A DNA stretch of 49,979 nt from JALONO01 sp038209965 (GTDB lineage: Bacteria; Bacteroidota; Bacteroidia; Cytophagales; Thermoflexibacteraceae). This document shows, in pieces, positions 8,907 to 17,364 of the stretch. The DNA is taken from contig JBBQXF010000021.1 in NCBI GenBank assembly GCA_038209965.1, positions 1 to 49,979 on the forward strand, written 5' to 3'. A program made the translations under genes and the position numbers. How positions within the stretch are numbered: position 1 is the first letter of the stretch; each line of letters opens with the position of its first letter. The notes below the pieces were generated by a model that saw only the letters and a program-made list of their open reading frames with translations, was not told where the DNA came from and searched no databases.

Positions 8907-9053
8907 CAATAGTTAAATAATATTTTCGTGGTAAAGAAATTGAATAGGAAAAAATTCATTGTTAAACCCCTTTTTATCATTTTTTTTTCGGGTAAAAGCT
9001 TTTTTGAACTAGGTTTGGCGCAAAATATTCTGAACCAACTCACTACACCAGAT

Positions 9054-9506
9054 ATGGACGAGACCGACTTGAAAATTCTCCGCCTGTTGCAGCAGAATGC
9101 CCAATTGACGATCAAAGAAATTGCGGCCCAGATCAACCTATCGCTCACCCCAGTCCATGACCGCATCAAAAAGCTGGAAGAGAGCGGGGTAATCGAGAAA
9201 TATGTGGCCATCCTCCACAAAAAAAAGTTGGGCAAACCGCTCATGGTGTATTGCAATGTCACCCTTGATCGGCAAGTGCAAGAACATTTTGTGGCATTCA
9301 ATGAAGCCATTGGCCAGATGCCGGAGGTGGTGGAATGCAATGTAGTTTCTGGTAATTTTGACTACTTACTTAAAATTATCATCAAGGATATGGAAGCATA
9401 CCAAACATTCTACACTTCCAAGCTATCGGTGATCAAAAGTATAGATAAAATCAGTAGTTTTTTTGTCATGGCGGAGGTCAAAAACACTACCCAAATCCCT
9501 ATTTAG
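9054..9506 (+). CDS. Lrp/AsnC family transcriptional regulator
   Basis: This 150-residue protein starts MDETDLKILRLLQQNAQLTI, the classic AsnC-type winged helix-turn-helix, with the recognition helix around NLSLTPVHDRIKKLEESGVI. A ligand-binding RAM domain follows (VVECNVVSGNFDYLLKIIIK). An upstream in-frame ATG at 8928 would add 42 hydrophobic and basic residues unlike the family, so 9054 is preferred. It is divergent from ald, and control of ald by amino-acid binding is a reasonable inference. Its end overlaps the convergent pseudouridine synthase gene by four bases. Confidence 0.95.
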   Translation: MDETDLKILRLLQQNAQLTIKEIAAQINLSLTPVHDRIKKLEESGVIEKYVAILHKKKLGKPLMVYCNVTLDRQVQEHFVAFNEAIGQMPEVVECNVVSGNFDYLLKIIIKDMEAYQTFYTSKLSVIKSIDKISSFFVMAEVKNTTQIPI

Positions 9507-10204
9507 GTCGCCAGTATCTTGACCCGGGCGAAAGTATCCCACAGTTTGTCCGGGGGAAGATCCGCCCTGAGCACTAATTGCTCCTGCTTGATCGGGTGAA
9601 CAAATGCCAAGCTCCGGGCATGGAGGTGGATTGCGCCCCGCACCAAGGCCGGGCTGCCACCGTACTTCTCGTCCCCGCAAATGGGGCTGCCCAGTGAAGC
9701 CAGTTGCACCCGAATCTGGTGCGGGCGGCCCGTCAACGGCTTGACTTCCAGTAAATAGTAGTTTTTGACTGACGCAACCAATGTATAACTTAACTCAGCG
9801 TATTGGCTGTTGGGCACTTGGGTCGGGTACGCCTTGGTGACGTTGCGCTGGCCATCTTTGAACAGCCAATGGATCAATTTGCCCGTTCGGGGCGTGGGGG
9901 CGCGGGAACTGATCGCCCAGTAGGTCTTGTCGATTTGCCGATTTTTGAACAGTTCATTCATGCGTTCCAATGCCTTGGAGGTTTTGGCCAGCACTACCAG
10001 CCCGCTCACCGGCCGATCCAACCGATGAACCACCCCGCAAAAAACATTGCCGGGCTTGGCATATTTTTCTTTCAAGTACAGTTTGACATAGTCGGGCAGG
10101 GACAAGTCGCCCGTTTCGTCGCCTTGGGTCAAGACTCCGCTGGATTTATTGACCACCAACAAGTGGTTGTCTTCGTAAATGACTGAAAAGGGATATTTTT
10201 CCAA
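9503..10204 (-). CDS. RluA-family pseudouridine synthase
   Basis: This 233-residue RNA-modifying enzyme carries the family motif CGVVHRLDRPVSGLVVLAKT at residues 56-75, with Asp63 the expected catalytic aspartate. Other hallmarks are the opening VIYEDNHLLVVNKSSGVLTQ and the later LTGRPHQIRVQLASLGSPI. No S4 RNA-binding domain precedes the catalytic domain, as in short RluA/TruC-like members. The precise uridine target in rRNA or tRNA cannot be read from sequence. It converges with the Lrp gene and overlaps it by four bases. Confidence 0.94.
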   Translation of the reverse strand: MEKYPFSVIYEDNHLLVVNKSSGVLTQGDETGDLSLPDYVKLYLKEKYAKPGNVFCGVVHRLDRPVSGLVVLAKTSKALERMNELFKNRQIDKTYWAISSRAPTPRTGKLIHWLFKDGQRNVTKAYPTQVPNSQYAELSYTLVASVKNYYLLEVKPLTGRPHQIRVQLASLGSPICGDEKYGGSPALVRGAIHLHARSLAFVHPIKQEQLVLRADLPPDKLWDTFARVKILAT

Positions 10205-10668
10205 TGGATTTGAGGGCTTTGGCGTTTACTAATTTATGATCAATTTATTTATAATTTAGTTTATCAGTTTTTTCAATTTTTGCCAATAAATCAGAGATTA
10301 CCCGCAAAGAATTGTCATGCCACAGTTCCCCAACAGAAGTGATTCGCAGAAATTGACTAATTTGGACTATAATTCGGTACATCGAAAAATCGCAAGGTGT
10401 AAATTTAAGAAAAACAGGCCAGATTTGGGCAGCAAAGTTGTGATTGGCTGTTTTGCTATGGGGCCTGTCCAAGGTAGGGCCAATTACAAACGCTGGTGGG
10501 TTGCCATCAAATTATGAGTTTTGGTATATTTTGCCTTGCTCTTCATCCACTCGTGCTTAGGTGAATTGACCAGCGGCCAATCGCGGGATAGGTGTTCCAA
10601 GATTGATCAAGTAAATCAGTTTAATTGCTCAATTATATTTAGCTTGACTTACATAAATCTTCTAAACA
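10205..10668. other. 464-base stretch without a supported gene
   Basis: This AT-rich region holds only short unsupported open frames on both strands. The best is a minus-strand frame whose last 45 codons (10248-10382) look mildly protein-like but match nothing I recognise. It presumably includes promoters for the divergent pseudouridine synthase and SRPBCC genes; no clean -33/-7 pair was identified. Confidence 0.5.
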
Positions 10669-11133
10669 ATGGCCCAGATACTTCTGCTTTCGCACACGCT
10701 CAATGGCACCATTGGACAGGTTTATGATTGTTTATTGGACTTTCAGAAATTTGGGAAATGTCATCCTTTTATGCGTGACACAACAGTGATAAAAGTGAAT
10801 CCCCCAAATTGGATTGAATACGCAGTAAAAGAAGAAATTTTGTTATTGGGTTTTTTGAAAATAAGGCCCGAATATAGGGCTGAAGTGACGGCTGTGGCAC
10901 AAAATAAGCAGATCAAATATTTTAGTAAGGCAAAAGGGGGCATTGTATTGACCATCCATTTCTTGCTGCTGGATCAGGGCAATGGCGTTGTCCAAGTTAA
11001 CGAAAACATCGAAGTAAAGGGGAATCCATTGCTCAATAAATATTTTTTGAATATTTTGCGAAAGGCACATTTAAAAACTTTTGAAAATATTCAAACAATG
11101 TTGTTAGTCAATAGAAAAGCAAACGTAAAATAA
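10669..11133 (+). CDS. SRPBCC / START-like family protein
   Basis: This 154-residue protein begins ILLLSHTLNGTIGQVYDCLL and continues with DFQKFGKCHPFMRDTTVIKV, the pattern of the SRPBCC (polyketide cyclase/START-like) fold in which a first beta strand is followed by two short helices. Alternating beta strands and a long C-terminal helix (KYFLNILRKAHLKTFENIQT) complete the fold. These proteins bind hydrophobic ligands. No ligand or pathway is suggested by the neighbours. It ends 94 bases before the convergent DUF5916 gene. Confidence 0.72.
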   Translation: MAQILLLSHTLNGTIGQVYDCLLDFQKFGKCHPFMRDTTVIKVNPPNWIEYAVKEEILLLGFLKIRPEYRAEVTAVAQNKQIKYFSKAKGGIVLTIHFLLLDQGNGVVQVNENIEVKGNPLLNKYFLNILRKAHLKTFENIQTMLLVNRKANVK

Positions 11134-11227
11134 TTAGTTTTTTAGGATGAATGGTGGACATTTGCCCCTGCTTTTTTGCTGGTTGTTGTGCATCAAATTC
11201 ACCCAGTTTATTGATAATTGGCCGTGG

Positions 11228-13426
11228 CTAAAGATTGAACCAATAAATGAGTTTCACTGCCAACTCGCGGTATTTGACCCGGAAATCGCCCGGAAAATAA
11301 TTGTCTTGGTAAGTCAAGAAAAAATCGGACACTGGCTTAAAGCGCCACTGAAACCGGATGTAGGCATTGACATTGTCCAGTTGCTGGTTGTACTGAAAGA
11401 AAGTGGTGAGAAATAGCTTGCGGGTGAAAGTGATATCCACCCGGGGGGCGATCAGCCAGAAAGTCGTGCTGCTGTAGGGTTCGGGAAACCGCAACTGGTT
11501 ATACTCCACCCTTAAACCCACCGACCCAAACGGCTGGAAACGGTAATTGATTTCGGGGATCAGGTTGAGGTTGTGGCCATTGTAGTATTGTCCGCCATAA
11601 CCTTCAAAACCATAGGTGAAAAGTTTGCGACGGTCGGAGGTGTAGCCCGCGAACCAGCCATTGTAAGTAAATGAACTGCCCGCTGGGATTTTTGCCCCGC
11701 CCGAATTGGTCGGATCGAATGGGAAGAAAAAATACGTATAATAATTGAAAACCCCAACAAATAACTGGCTTGTGTTGGCAAAATTGACTTGATAAGCAAG
11801 ATCAAGTTCCTGGTCGGTCACTTGGCGGTTTAAATTGGCAAAGGCATTGAACTCAACGAACGGCCCATGTGAAATAATAAAATCGGGATTTTTGGCAAAA
11901 AAGGTAAAATTCAATTGCGGATTGACGCGCCAGTGGGCTCCCCGGGTCACGTAGCCCACGTCATTGGGCTGGTAGTTTGCGCCCACATGCTCATGTGCCC
12001 ACGTGGCGGTCAAGTTGCGGACTTGGTACTGTAGTTGGGTGCCATGCACAAAATTGCCGGGTTTGTTGTCCGGTTGAAAAGCTCTATGATAAAAAATCTT
12101 GCCGCTCCATTTATTGTCCTCCGTTTGGAGGTTATAGTCCGCACCCACCAAACGGGTGTAGCGATCGGCCGACGATTGGTTGCTTTGCCGGTTGACCGCG
12201 ATCACCGCAAGGTTGGAACGGGAGAACAATTGCCGCTGGATTGCGGCCACCGTGTAATTCTCGAGGGGCGCGTCGGTGCCCCGCTGCCGGCCAGTCTGGA
12301 TATTGAGCAGGCCCACCCGCCAGTTATTGTCCAATTTGCCGCTCAACCGGGCCCCAAACAGGATGGGGGTCTGCCGGATGAGGCCCGTGGTCTGGTCGCG
12401 GCCGATCCCAATCCGGCGAGAAAAGAAAGGTTTCAAGTTTTCAAAACCAAAACTATCGAACAAATCATTGTTTTCAATAAAAAATTGTCGCCTTTCGGGA
12501 AAAAATAATTCAAAACGATCAAGATTGGTGACTTGTTGATCTACTTCTACTTGGGAAAAATCGGGGTTGATGGTCAAGTCCAAGTTGAGCGCGGGAGTAA
12601 TGGCCACTTTGGCATCAAAACCCACGCCCGGAAAGCTGGTAGTGGGCTGGTTTCCCTCAAAATTTCGCTCCACCCGGTTGGCTGCATAGGGGATGAGCGA
12701 GATATTGGCCCCAGGATTTGGCAGTTGCTCTTGGAACAGCAACTCGCCCGAATAGGCCAAAGAAGAGACCCAATAGGCGATGGGTACTGGCCGCCAAGAA
12801 GATATTTGGTTGTTTTTTAGGTCATTGCGGGCAAAATTGGCCCGCCATTCAGTGGCTCCATGTTTGTAGCGGAGCGACTTAAAGGGGATTTTCAGTTCGC
12901 CCACCCAGCGGTCGGCGTAGGTTTTGACTGCCGAATACCATTTGTTGTCCCAGATTTCGGCCACTTCTTGCCCGTTGAACAATTGCCCCTCGCGCTCGAC
13001 CCCAAATGGAGTGAGGGCGAAGGCAAACCCGTTGAGCAGATCGTTGGATGGATTGAGATAAACAGTAAAATTGTCGTTTTCATCCCAAGCAAAATCGCGG
13101 CGGAGCGAACTGGCCACCGTCCGTTTTTTCATGTCATCATAACAAATGACGGCCACGTAAAGGTTTTGCTGGTCAAAAGTCAAGCGCACCTCGGTTTGGT
13201 TGCGGGCATAAGCGGTATCATTGGGAAAATTGAGGAAAAAATCTTTGGCGGCCTCGGCTTTTTGCCAAATTTGCTCGGACAGCACGCCGTCCACTTGGAT
13301 TACCGAATCATTTTTGGCGACCACCACTTGGTAGTTTTGTTTGCCCTTGATTGGCTTGGCTTGGTCTTGGGCAATGAGCGGCCCAGCGAAAGTCCAAAAT
13401 AAGAGGTTGAGAATTAGGCGTTTCAC
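11228..13426 (-). CDS. DUF5916 protein with CBM9-like N-terminal domain, predicted outer-membrane
   Basis: This protein of about 732 residues has a signal peptide, a CBM9-like beta-sandwich (VIQVDGVLSEQIWQKAEAAK, then an NFP segment) and a long beta-barrel-like C-terminus with alternating aromatic strands ending in LIYWFNL. This matches DUF5916 proteins of Bacteroidota, which are predicted outer-membrane proteins of unknown function. An ATG at 13486 would put 20 extra residues before the signal peptide. The GTG at 13426 gives a textbook leader (VKRLILNLLFWTFAGPLIAQ) and is preferred. It is divergent from the adenosyltransferase gene. Confidence 0.88.
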   Translation of the reverse strand: MKRLILNLLFWTFAGPLIAQDQAKPIKGKQNYQVVVAKNDSVIQVDGVLSEQIWQKAEAAKDFFLNFPNDTAYARNQTEVRLTFDQQNLYVAVICYDDMKKRTVASSLRRDFAWDENDNFTVYLNPSNDLLNGFAFALTPFGVEREGQLFNGQEVAEIWDNKWYSAVKTYADRWVGELKIPFKSLRYKHGATEWRANFARNDLKNNQISSWRPVPIAYWVSSLAYSGELLFQEQLPNPGANISLIPYAANRVERNFEGNQPTTSFPGVGFDAKVAITPALNLDLTINPDFSQVEVDQQVTNLDRFELFFPERRQFFIENNDLFDSFGFENLKPFFSRRIGIGRDQTTGLIRQTPILFGARLSGKLDNNWRVGLLNIQTGRQRGTDAPLENYTVAAIQRQLFSRSNLAVIAVNRQSNQSSADRYTRLVGADYNLQTEDNKWSGKIFYHRAFQPDNKPGNFVHGTQLQYQVRNLTATWAHEHVGANYQPNDVGYVTRGAHWRVNPQLNFTFFAKNPDFIISHGPFVEFNAFANLNRQVTDQELDLAYQVNFANTSQLFVGVFNYYTYFFFPFDPTNSGGAKIPAGSSFTYNGWFAGYTSDRRKLFTYGFEGYGGQYYNGHNLNLIPEINYRFQPFGSVGLRVEYNQLRFPEPYSSTTFWLIAPRVDITFTRKLFLTTFFQYNQQLDNVNAYIRFQWRFKPVSDFFLTYQDNYFPGDFRVKYRELAVKLIYWFNL

Positions 13427-13553
13427 AAGACTGGGAGTTGAAGTACTGCGCTGCAATAAGTGACAGCGGGTTATGAGAGGCCACAAATTAAGGTTTTCTC
13501 AACGCTATGACAAAATGCACAAGTTTAAAAACCGCTGGGTGACGGGCGCATCG

Positions 13554-13585
13554 TTTGTGAATGCCCGCTGGGCTTACTAACTTCG
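13554..13585 (+). promoter_or_regulatory. Bacteroidota-type promoter of the adenosyltransferase gene
   Basis: TTTG at 13554-13557, a 20-base spacer and TAACTTCG at 13578-13585 match the Bacteroidota -33/-7 consensus (TTTG and TAnnTTTG) with one mismatch. The expected transcription start falls only about 5 bases before the ATG at 13598, implying a very short leader. Confidence 0.5.
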
Positions 13586-13597
13586 CGGTAAAAAAAG

Positions 13598-14158
13598 ATG
13601 AAAATATATACAAAAACTGGGGATTTGGGCACTACATCGCTAGTGGGCGGCACCCGGGTTTCGAAAGCCTACTTGCGGATCGAAGCCTACGGCACAGTGG
13701 ATGAACTGAATGCCTGCCTGGGGTTGGTGCGTGACCAACCCGTGAATGCTGCCCGGCGCGATTTGCTCAAAGAGATCCAAGATCGGTTGTTCACCATCGG
13801 GGCCAATTTGGCCGCTGAACCCGACCAGACCAAGCGGCCCATCCCCGATCTGTATGAGAGTGATGTGGCGCGGTTGGAAGCCGAGATGGACTCGATGGAT
13901 GCCCAACTGCCCGAGTTACGGCATTTTGTGTTGCCGGGCGGCCATGCATCAGTATCATTCTGCCACTTGGCCCGCACCGTGTGCCGCCGGGCCGAGCGGA
14001 TCGTGATCGATCTGGCCAGCCAAGAAAACGAGTTCGTTGCTGAGCTGGTAATCAAATATCTGAACCGGCTATCCGATTGTTTATTTGTCCTCTCCCGGGC
14101 AATGGCCCTCGAACTTGGCGTAGAAGAGGTAAAATGGGAGCCACGGCTAAAAGGCTAA
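13598..14158 (+). CDS. PduO-type cob(I)alamin adenosyltransferase
   Basis: This 186-residue enzyme transfers the adenosyl group of ATP to reduced corrinoid to make adenosylcobalamin or its precursor. Diagnostic segments are MKIYTKTGDLGTTSLVGGTR, then YGTVDELNACLGLVRDQ, CRRAERIVIDL and YLNRLSDCLFVLSRAMALE, in the family order and spacing. Length is normal. No other cobalamin gene is in the window, so it may serve salvage and a B12-dependent enzyme elsewhere. It converges with the VOC gene, overlapping by four bases. Confidence 0.95.
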   Translation: MKIYTKTGDLGTTSLVGGTRVSKAYLRIEAYGTVDELNACLGLVRDQPVNAARRDLLKEIQDRLFTIGANLAAEPDQTKRPIPDLYESDVARLEAEMDSMDAQLPELRHFVLPGGHASVSFCHLARTVCRRAERIVIDLASQENEFVAELVIKYLNRLSDCLFVLSRAMALELGVEEVKWEPRLKG

Positions 14159-15282
14159 TTGGTGGTTTTGATAAATTCACGCTTGGTGGCTGGTTTGGAC
14201 TTGGTTTCGGTCTTTTCAATGATCTGCCAAGCCACGCCATCCGGCCCCACAAAAGTGAAGCAGTTTTCATTTAGCTCATTTTTGAGGATTTTGGTGGGTT
14301 TTATTCCTTGTTTGACAACTAAATCATACACCAATGCCAGTTTGGGCGTGTGGAACGAATGGAGCGTGATGCCCAGTTCGCCCACTCGCTGGTGCTCGGA
14401 GCGATCGGGCTTGGGCCCGCGTGGCACAAAGAATTTTAGTTTCCCGCAAATATTATTGGGCGAAACAAAGCCCCGGTACCAATGCGAATAGCCCGGTGGC
14501 ATGTCAAACACCCGTTGCGGGCCCTTTTGCCAATCGCCATCTATCACTGGTTCCGGTTCTTCGGCCTGCATGCCCAAGGCTTCGGAATAGTAGCGGGTTA
14601 CTTCTTTCATATCGCCCTTGATCATAAAATCGTGGTGGGTGAACTCGCTGGTTTGCAACGGGGAGTGGCTGCCAATCGTCCCATAGCCGGGAATGGTGTA
14701 GCCATACCGCTGGAAAAAGACGTGGACAAAGAAGTCGCCATAGACCACCGTTTCGCGCACGCCCACCGGCCGGTTGAAAAAGTCTTGTTTGCCGCTGCCC
14801 AGGTTGTAGAGGTCGTCAAAAATGGGATCAAAGGGTAGCCATTTTTTGCCATTGGCCCGTTCGGTCTGGTAAATATCCACCAATCGGATCACATCTTTGG
14901 TCATCATGACCGACATTCGCTGGCCAATGGTTTCAGGTATGGAATAGCCCACTCCGTCGCCCAAGGGTTTTTCCCATTCCAGCAAGCGGAGCAGGCCGTG
15001 GCTGTCGATGTCGCCGTTTTGGAGCCGGTAAGATTTGAGGGCCGAGGCCACCCCGTAAATTTCCTTGGCCTTTTCCGGGGCAATGGCCACGCTGTCAATG
15101 ACGCGAAAACCAAATTCGTGAAAATATTTGATCAGCGACTGGGCATTGCGCGTGCCTACCATCACTTCATACAAGCCACCGATTCCCGTATCGGGGAGTT
15201 TGGGCCCTTGGGCCAAGGCAAAACGGCTAGCCTCAAAGTTGGCCAGAACAAAAAGGAACAGGGCAAAAAGCGGGTGTTTCAT
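14155..15282 (-). CDS. Exported VOC (glyoxalase-fold) family protein
   Basis: This 375-residue protein has a signal peptide (MKHPLFALFLFVLANFEASR, ending before GPKLP) and two VOC-type modules. The first starts GIGGLYEVMVGTRNAQSLIK. The second runs from FTHHDFMIKGDMKEVTRYYS to the C-terminal FVGPDGVAWQIIEKT, a typical VOC ending. VOC proteins are metal-dependent lyases, isomerases, dioxygenases or resistance proteins, and an exported one is less common. An in-frame ATG at 15363 would bury the signal peptide, so 15282 is chosen. The substrate is unknown. Confidence 0.85.
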   Translation of the reverse strand: MKHPLFALFLFVLANFEASRFALAQGPKLPDTGIGGLYEVMVGTRNAQSLIKYFHEFGFRVIDSVAIAPEKAKEIYGVASALKSYRLQNGDIDSHGLLRLLEWEKPLGDGVGYSIPETIGQRMSVMMTKDVIRLVDIYQTERANGKKWLPFDPIFDDLYNLGSGKQDFFNRPVGVRETVVYGDFFVHVFFQRYGYTIPGYGTIGSHSPLQTSEFTHHDFMIKGDMKEVTRYYSEALGMQAEEPEPVIDGDWQKGPQRVFDMPPGYSHWYRGFVSPNNICGKLKFFVPRGPKPDRSEHQRVGELGITLHSFHTPKLALVYDLVVKQGIKPTKILKNELNENCFTFVGPDGVAWQIIEKTETKSKPATKREFIKTTN

Positions 15283-15376
15283 TTTAGTGGGAAGTTGAAC
15301 AATGGCCAAAGATAAGGGTTTGTCCCAATTTTGAATATTTTTGCCAATATCTTGATTCTTCAATTATCCATCTGCC

Positions 15377-16306
15377 ATGCTCCAACTGGGTTTAGTAAGT
15401 GCCATTTTGGCCGACAATAACTTTGAAGCAGTGATTGCTTTTGCGGCCCAGCACCAGTTTGCTTGCGTGGAACTGATGTGCTGGCCCAAAACCAGCACCG
15501 ATGCCCGGCGCTATGCGGGCGTGTGCCACCTGGATGTGGAAAACCTCGATACGGACAATATCCAGCACATCAAGGGGATTTTGCAGCAGCACAAGGTGTT
15601 CATTTCGGGCCTTGGCTACTACCCCAACCCACTGGATCCTGACCCGGCCCAATCGGCCTTTTTTGTTGAGCACATCAAGGCCCTGATCCGGGCAGCCGCC
15701 AAACTGGGCATCCCGGTGGTCAATACCTTCGTCGGGCGGGACCCGGCCAAGAACGTAGCCGACAACCTCAAGCTGTTTGCCGACCGCTGGCCCGCCATTA
15801 TCAAGGTGGCCGAAGAGCACAATGTCAAGATTGGGATCGAGAACTGCCCCATGCTGTTTACCCATGACGAATGGCCCGGCGGGAAAAACTTGGCCACTAC
15901 GCCCGCCATCTGGGATCGGATGTTTGAGATCATTCCCTCCCCACTGTTTGGACTCAACTATGATCCCTCGCACCTGATTTGGCAAATGATGGACGAAGTG
16001 CAGCCCATTTACGACTATAAAGATCGCCTTCACCACATTCATTTGAAGGATGCCAAAGTATATCGCAGCAAGCTGGATCGCGTGGGGATCATGGCTACAC
16101 CGCTGGAATACCATTCGCCCAAACTGCCCGGCCTGGGTGATGTCCGCTGGCGCGATTTCTTCTCGGCCCTGACCACCGTGGGCTACCGTGGCCCGGTCTG
16201 TATCGAGGTTGAGGACAAAGCCTACGAAGGTTCGCCCGCCGATGTGCGCTCTGCCATTCTCACCAGCCGCAACTATCTCAAACAATTTCTGACCGTTGGG
16301 GAGTAG
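15377..16306 (+). CDS. Sugar phosphate isomerase/epimerase (TIM barrel, AP-endonuclease-2-like)
   Basis: This 309-residue cytoplasmic protein of the xylose-isomerase-like TIM-barrel superfamily shows VNTFVGRDPAKNVADNLKLF, KIGIENCPML, FGLNYDPSHLIWQMMD and DRLHHIHLKDAKVYR. These give the Glu, Asp/His and His metal ligands typical of sugar epimerases. The ATG at 15377 gives MLQLGLVSAILADNNFEAVI, the normal start of the barrel. It is followed after three bases by the DUF6671 gene, so the two are probably co-transcribed. The exact sugar is not evident. Confidence 0.9.
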   Translation: MLQLGLVSAILADNNFEAVIAFAAQHQFACVELMCWPKTSTDARRYAGVCHLDVENLDTDNIQHIKGILQQHKVFISGLGYYPNPLDPDPAQSAFFVEHIKALIRAAAKLGIPVVNTFVGRDPAKNVADNLKLFADRWPAIIKVAEEHNVKIGIENCPMLFTHDEWPGGKNLATTPAIWDRMFEIIPSPLFGLNYDPSHLIWQMMDEVQPIYDYKDRLHHIHLKDAKVYRSKLDRVGIMATPLEYHSPKLPGLGDVRWRDFFSALTTVGYRGPVCIEVEDKAYEGSPADVRSAILTSRNYLKQFLTVGE

Positions 16307-16309
16307 GAA

Positions 16310-17263
16310 ATGGCAACTTTTCTTGCCGATTTGGGGCTGGTTTTAGTTGGACAAATTGGTGGGCATCAGGCTGCAAAACCGGTTGAAACCATAAAATTAC
16401 AATTGCCTATTTTGGAACCACTCATCTACCAATGGTTTGCGGGCCGCCGGTGTGCCTTGGCCACCATGCACCAAAAGGAGCAGGTAATGGCCCCCTTGCT
16501 CGAGCCGGGGCTGGGCATCCAGTTGGAACTGGTGGCCAGTTTGGACACGGATCGTTTCGGCACTTTTGCGGGCGAGGTGGAGCGGCCAGCCGGCCAGCGT
16601 GAAACCGCCAAATTGAAATGCCAGCGGGCCTTGGCCTTGAGCGGGCTTGATCTGGCCATTGCCAGCGAAGGATCATTTGGCCCGCACCCAGAACTGGCCT
16701 TTGTGCCCGCCAACGTAGAACTGGTGACCCTGCTGGACAGCCGCCATTTATTGGAAGTGACGGGGCAGCACCTGACCACCGATACCAATTTTGCTCAGCA
16801 AACCGTACATTCTTGGGCCGAGGTGGCCCGTTTTGCCGAAAATGCGGGATTCCCAGCCCACGGGTTGCTGGCCCGGGATCTGGCTACCGGAATGGTTGTC
16901 AAGGGGATTGTCAACCCAGCCCAATTGGAACAATTGGCGCAAAACCTGCTGGCAAAAGAGGGGAAATTTGGCTTGGAAACTGACATGCGGGCCATGTATA
17001 ACCCCACCCGGATGCGGGCCATTGCGCTGGCCACTCGCGATCTGATCACCCGTTTGCAAACCGCATGCCCCCAATGTGGCTCGCCCGGTTTTGGGGCCAA
17101 TGGCCAGCGCCCCGGTTTGCCCTGCGCTTGGTGTGGCCTGCCCACCCGCCTGCCCCTTGCCCGCCTGTGCACGTGCCCCAAATGTGGCCACCAGACTGAG
17201 GACTTGTTCCCGACCGGCGCCACCACTGCCGATCCAGCGTATTGTGAGTTTTGTAACCCGTGA
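16310..17263 (+). CDS. DUF6671 family protein with C-terminal zinc ribbons
   Basis: This 317-residue protein contains the conserved block GRRCALATMHQKEQVMAPLL (45-64), then LDTDRFGTFAGEVER (78-92) and DLAIASEGSFGPHPELAF (114-131), which I recognise as DUF6671. The last 65 residues hold Cys pairs at 253/256, 272/275, 289/292 and 312/315, forming two probable zinc ribbons. No biochemical role is established for the family. It sits three bases after the TIM-barrel gene in a likely two-gene operon. Its first 30 residues are not clearly conserved, so the start is a little uncertain. Confidence 0.8.
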   Translation: MATFLADLGLVLVGQIGGHQAAKPVETIKLQLPILEPLIYQWFAGRRCALATMHQKEQVMAPLLEPGLGIQLELVASLDTDRFGTFAGEVERPAGQRETAKLKCQRALALSGLDLAIASEGSFGPHPELAFVPANVELVTLLDSRHLLEVTGQHLTTDTNFAQQTVHSWAEVARFAENAGFPAHGLLARDLATGMVVKGIVNPAQLEQLAQNLLAKEGKFGLETDMRAMYNPTRMRAIALATRDLITRLQTACPQCGSPGFGANGQRPGLPCAWCGLPTRLPLARLCTCPKCGHQTEDLFPTGATTADPAYCEFCNP

Positions 17264-17307
17264 TCGCTTGGGATAGGGTGCTGTTGACCGACGGCACCGT
17301 TGGCCAC

Positions 17308-17336
17308 AAAAAAAAGCCATTCTTGGCGAATGACTT
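17308..17336 (-). terminator. Intrinsic terminator of the TPR-protein gene
   Basis: A 9-base stem with one wobble pair (17314-17322 with 17328-17336) is followed on the minus strand by a run of eight T residues. It lies 28 bases beyond the stop codon at 17365. Confidence 0.8.
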
Positions 17337-17364
17337 CCTTTGTGGCCGGGCCAGCTAGCTGGGC

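Noticed and set aside
10245..10472. 75-codon minus-strand frame in the gap before the SRPBCC gene
   Set aside because: The last 45 residues look mildly protein-like, but there is no family, no start signal and no conserved context to support it.
13487..13597. Possible cobalamin riboswitch before the adenosyltransferase gene
   Set aside because: The gap is only 111 bases, shared with a divergent gene, has no B12-box-like sequence, and the inferred promoter leaves almost no leader.
15392..16285. 297-codon open frame on the minus strand
   Set aside because: It is antisense to the TIM-barrel isomerase gene, which shows conserved metal-ligand motifs.
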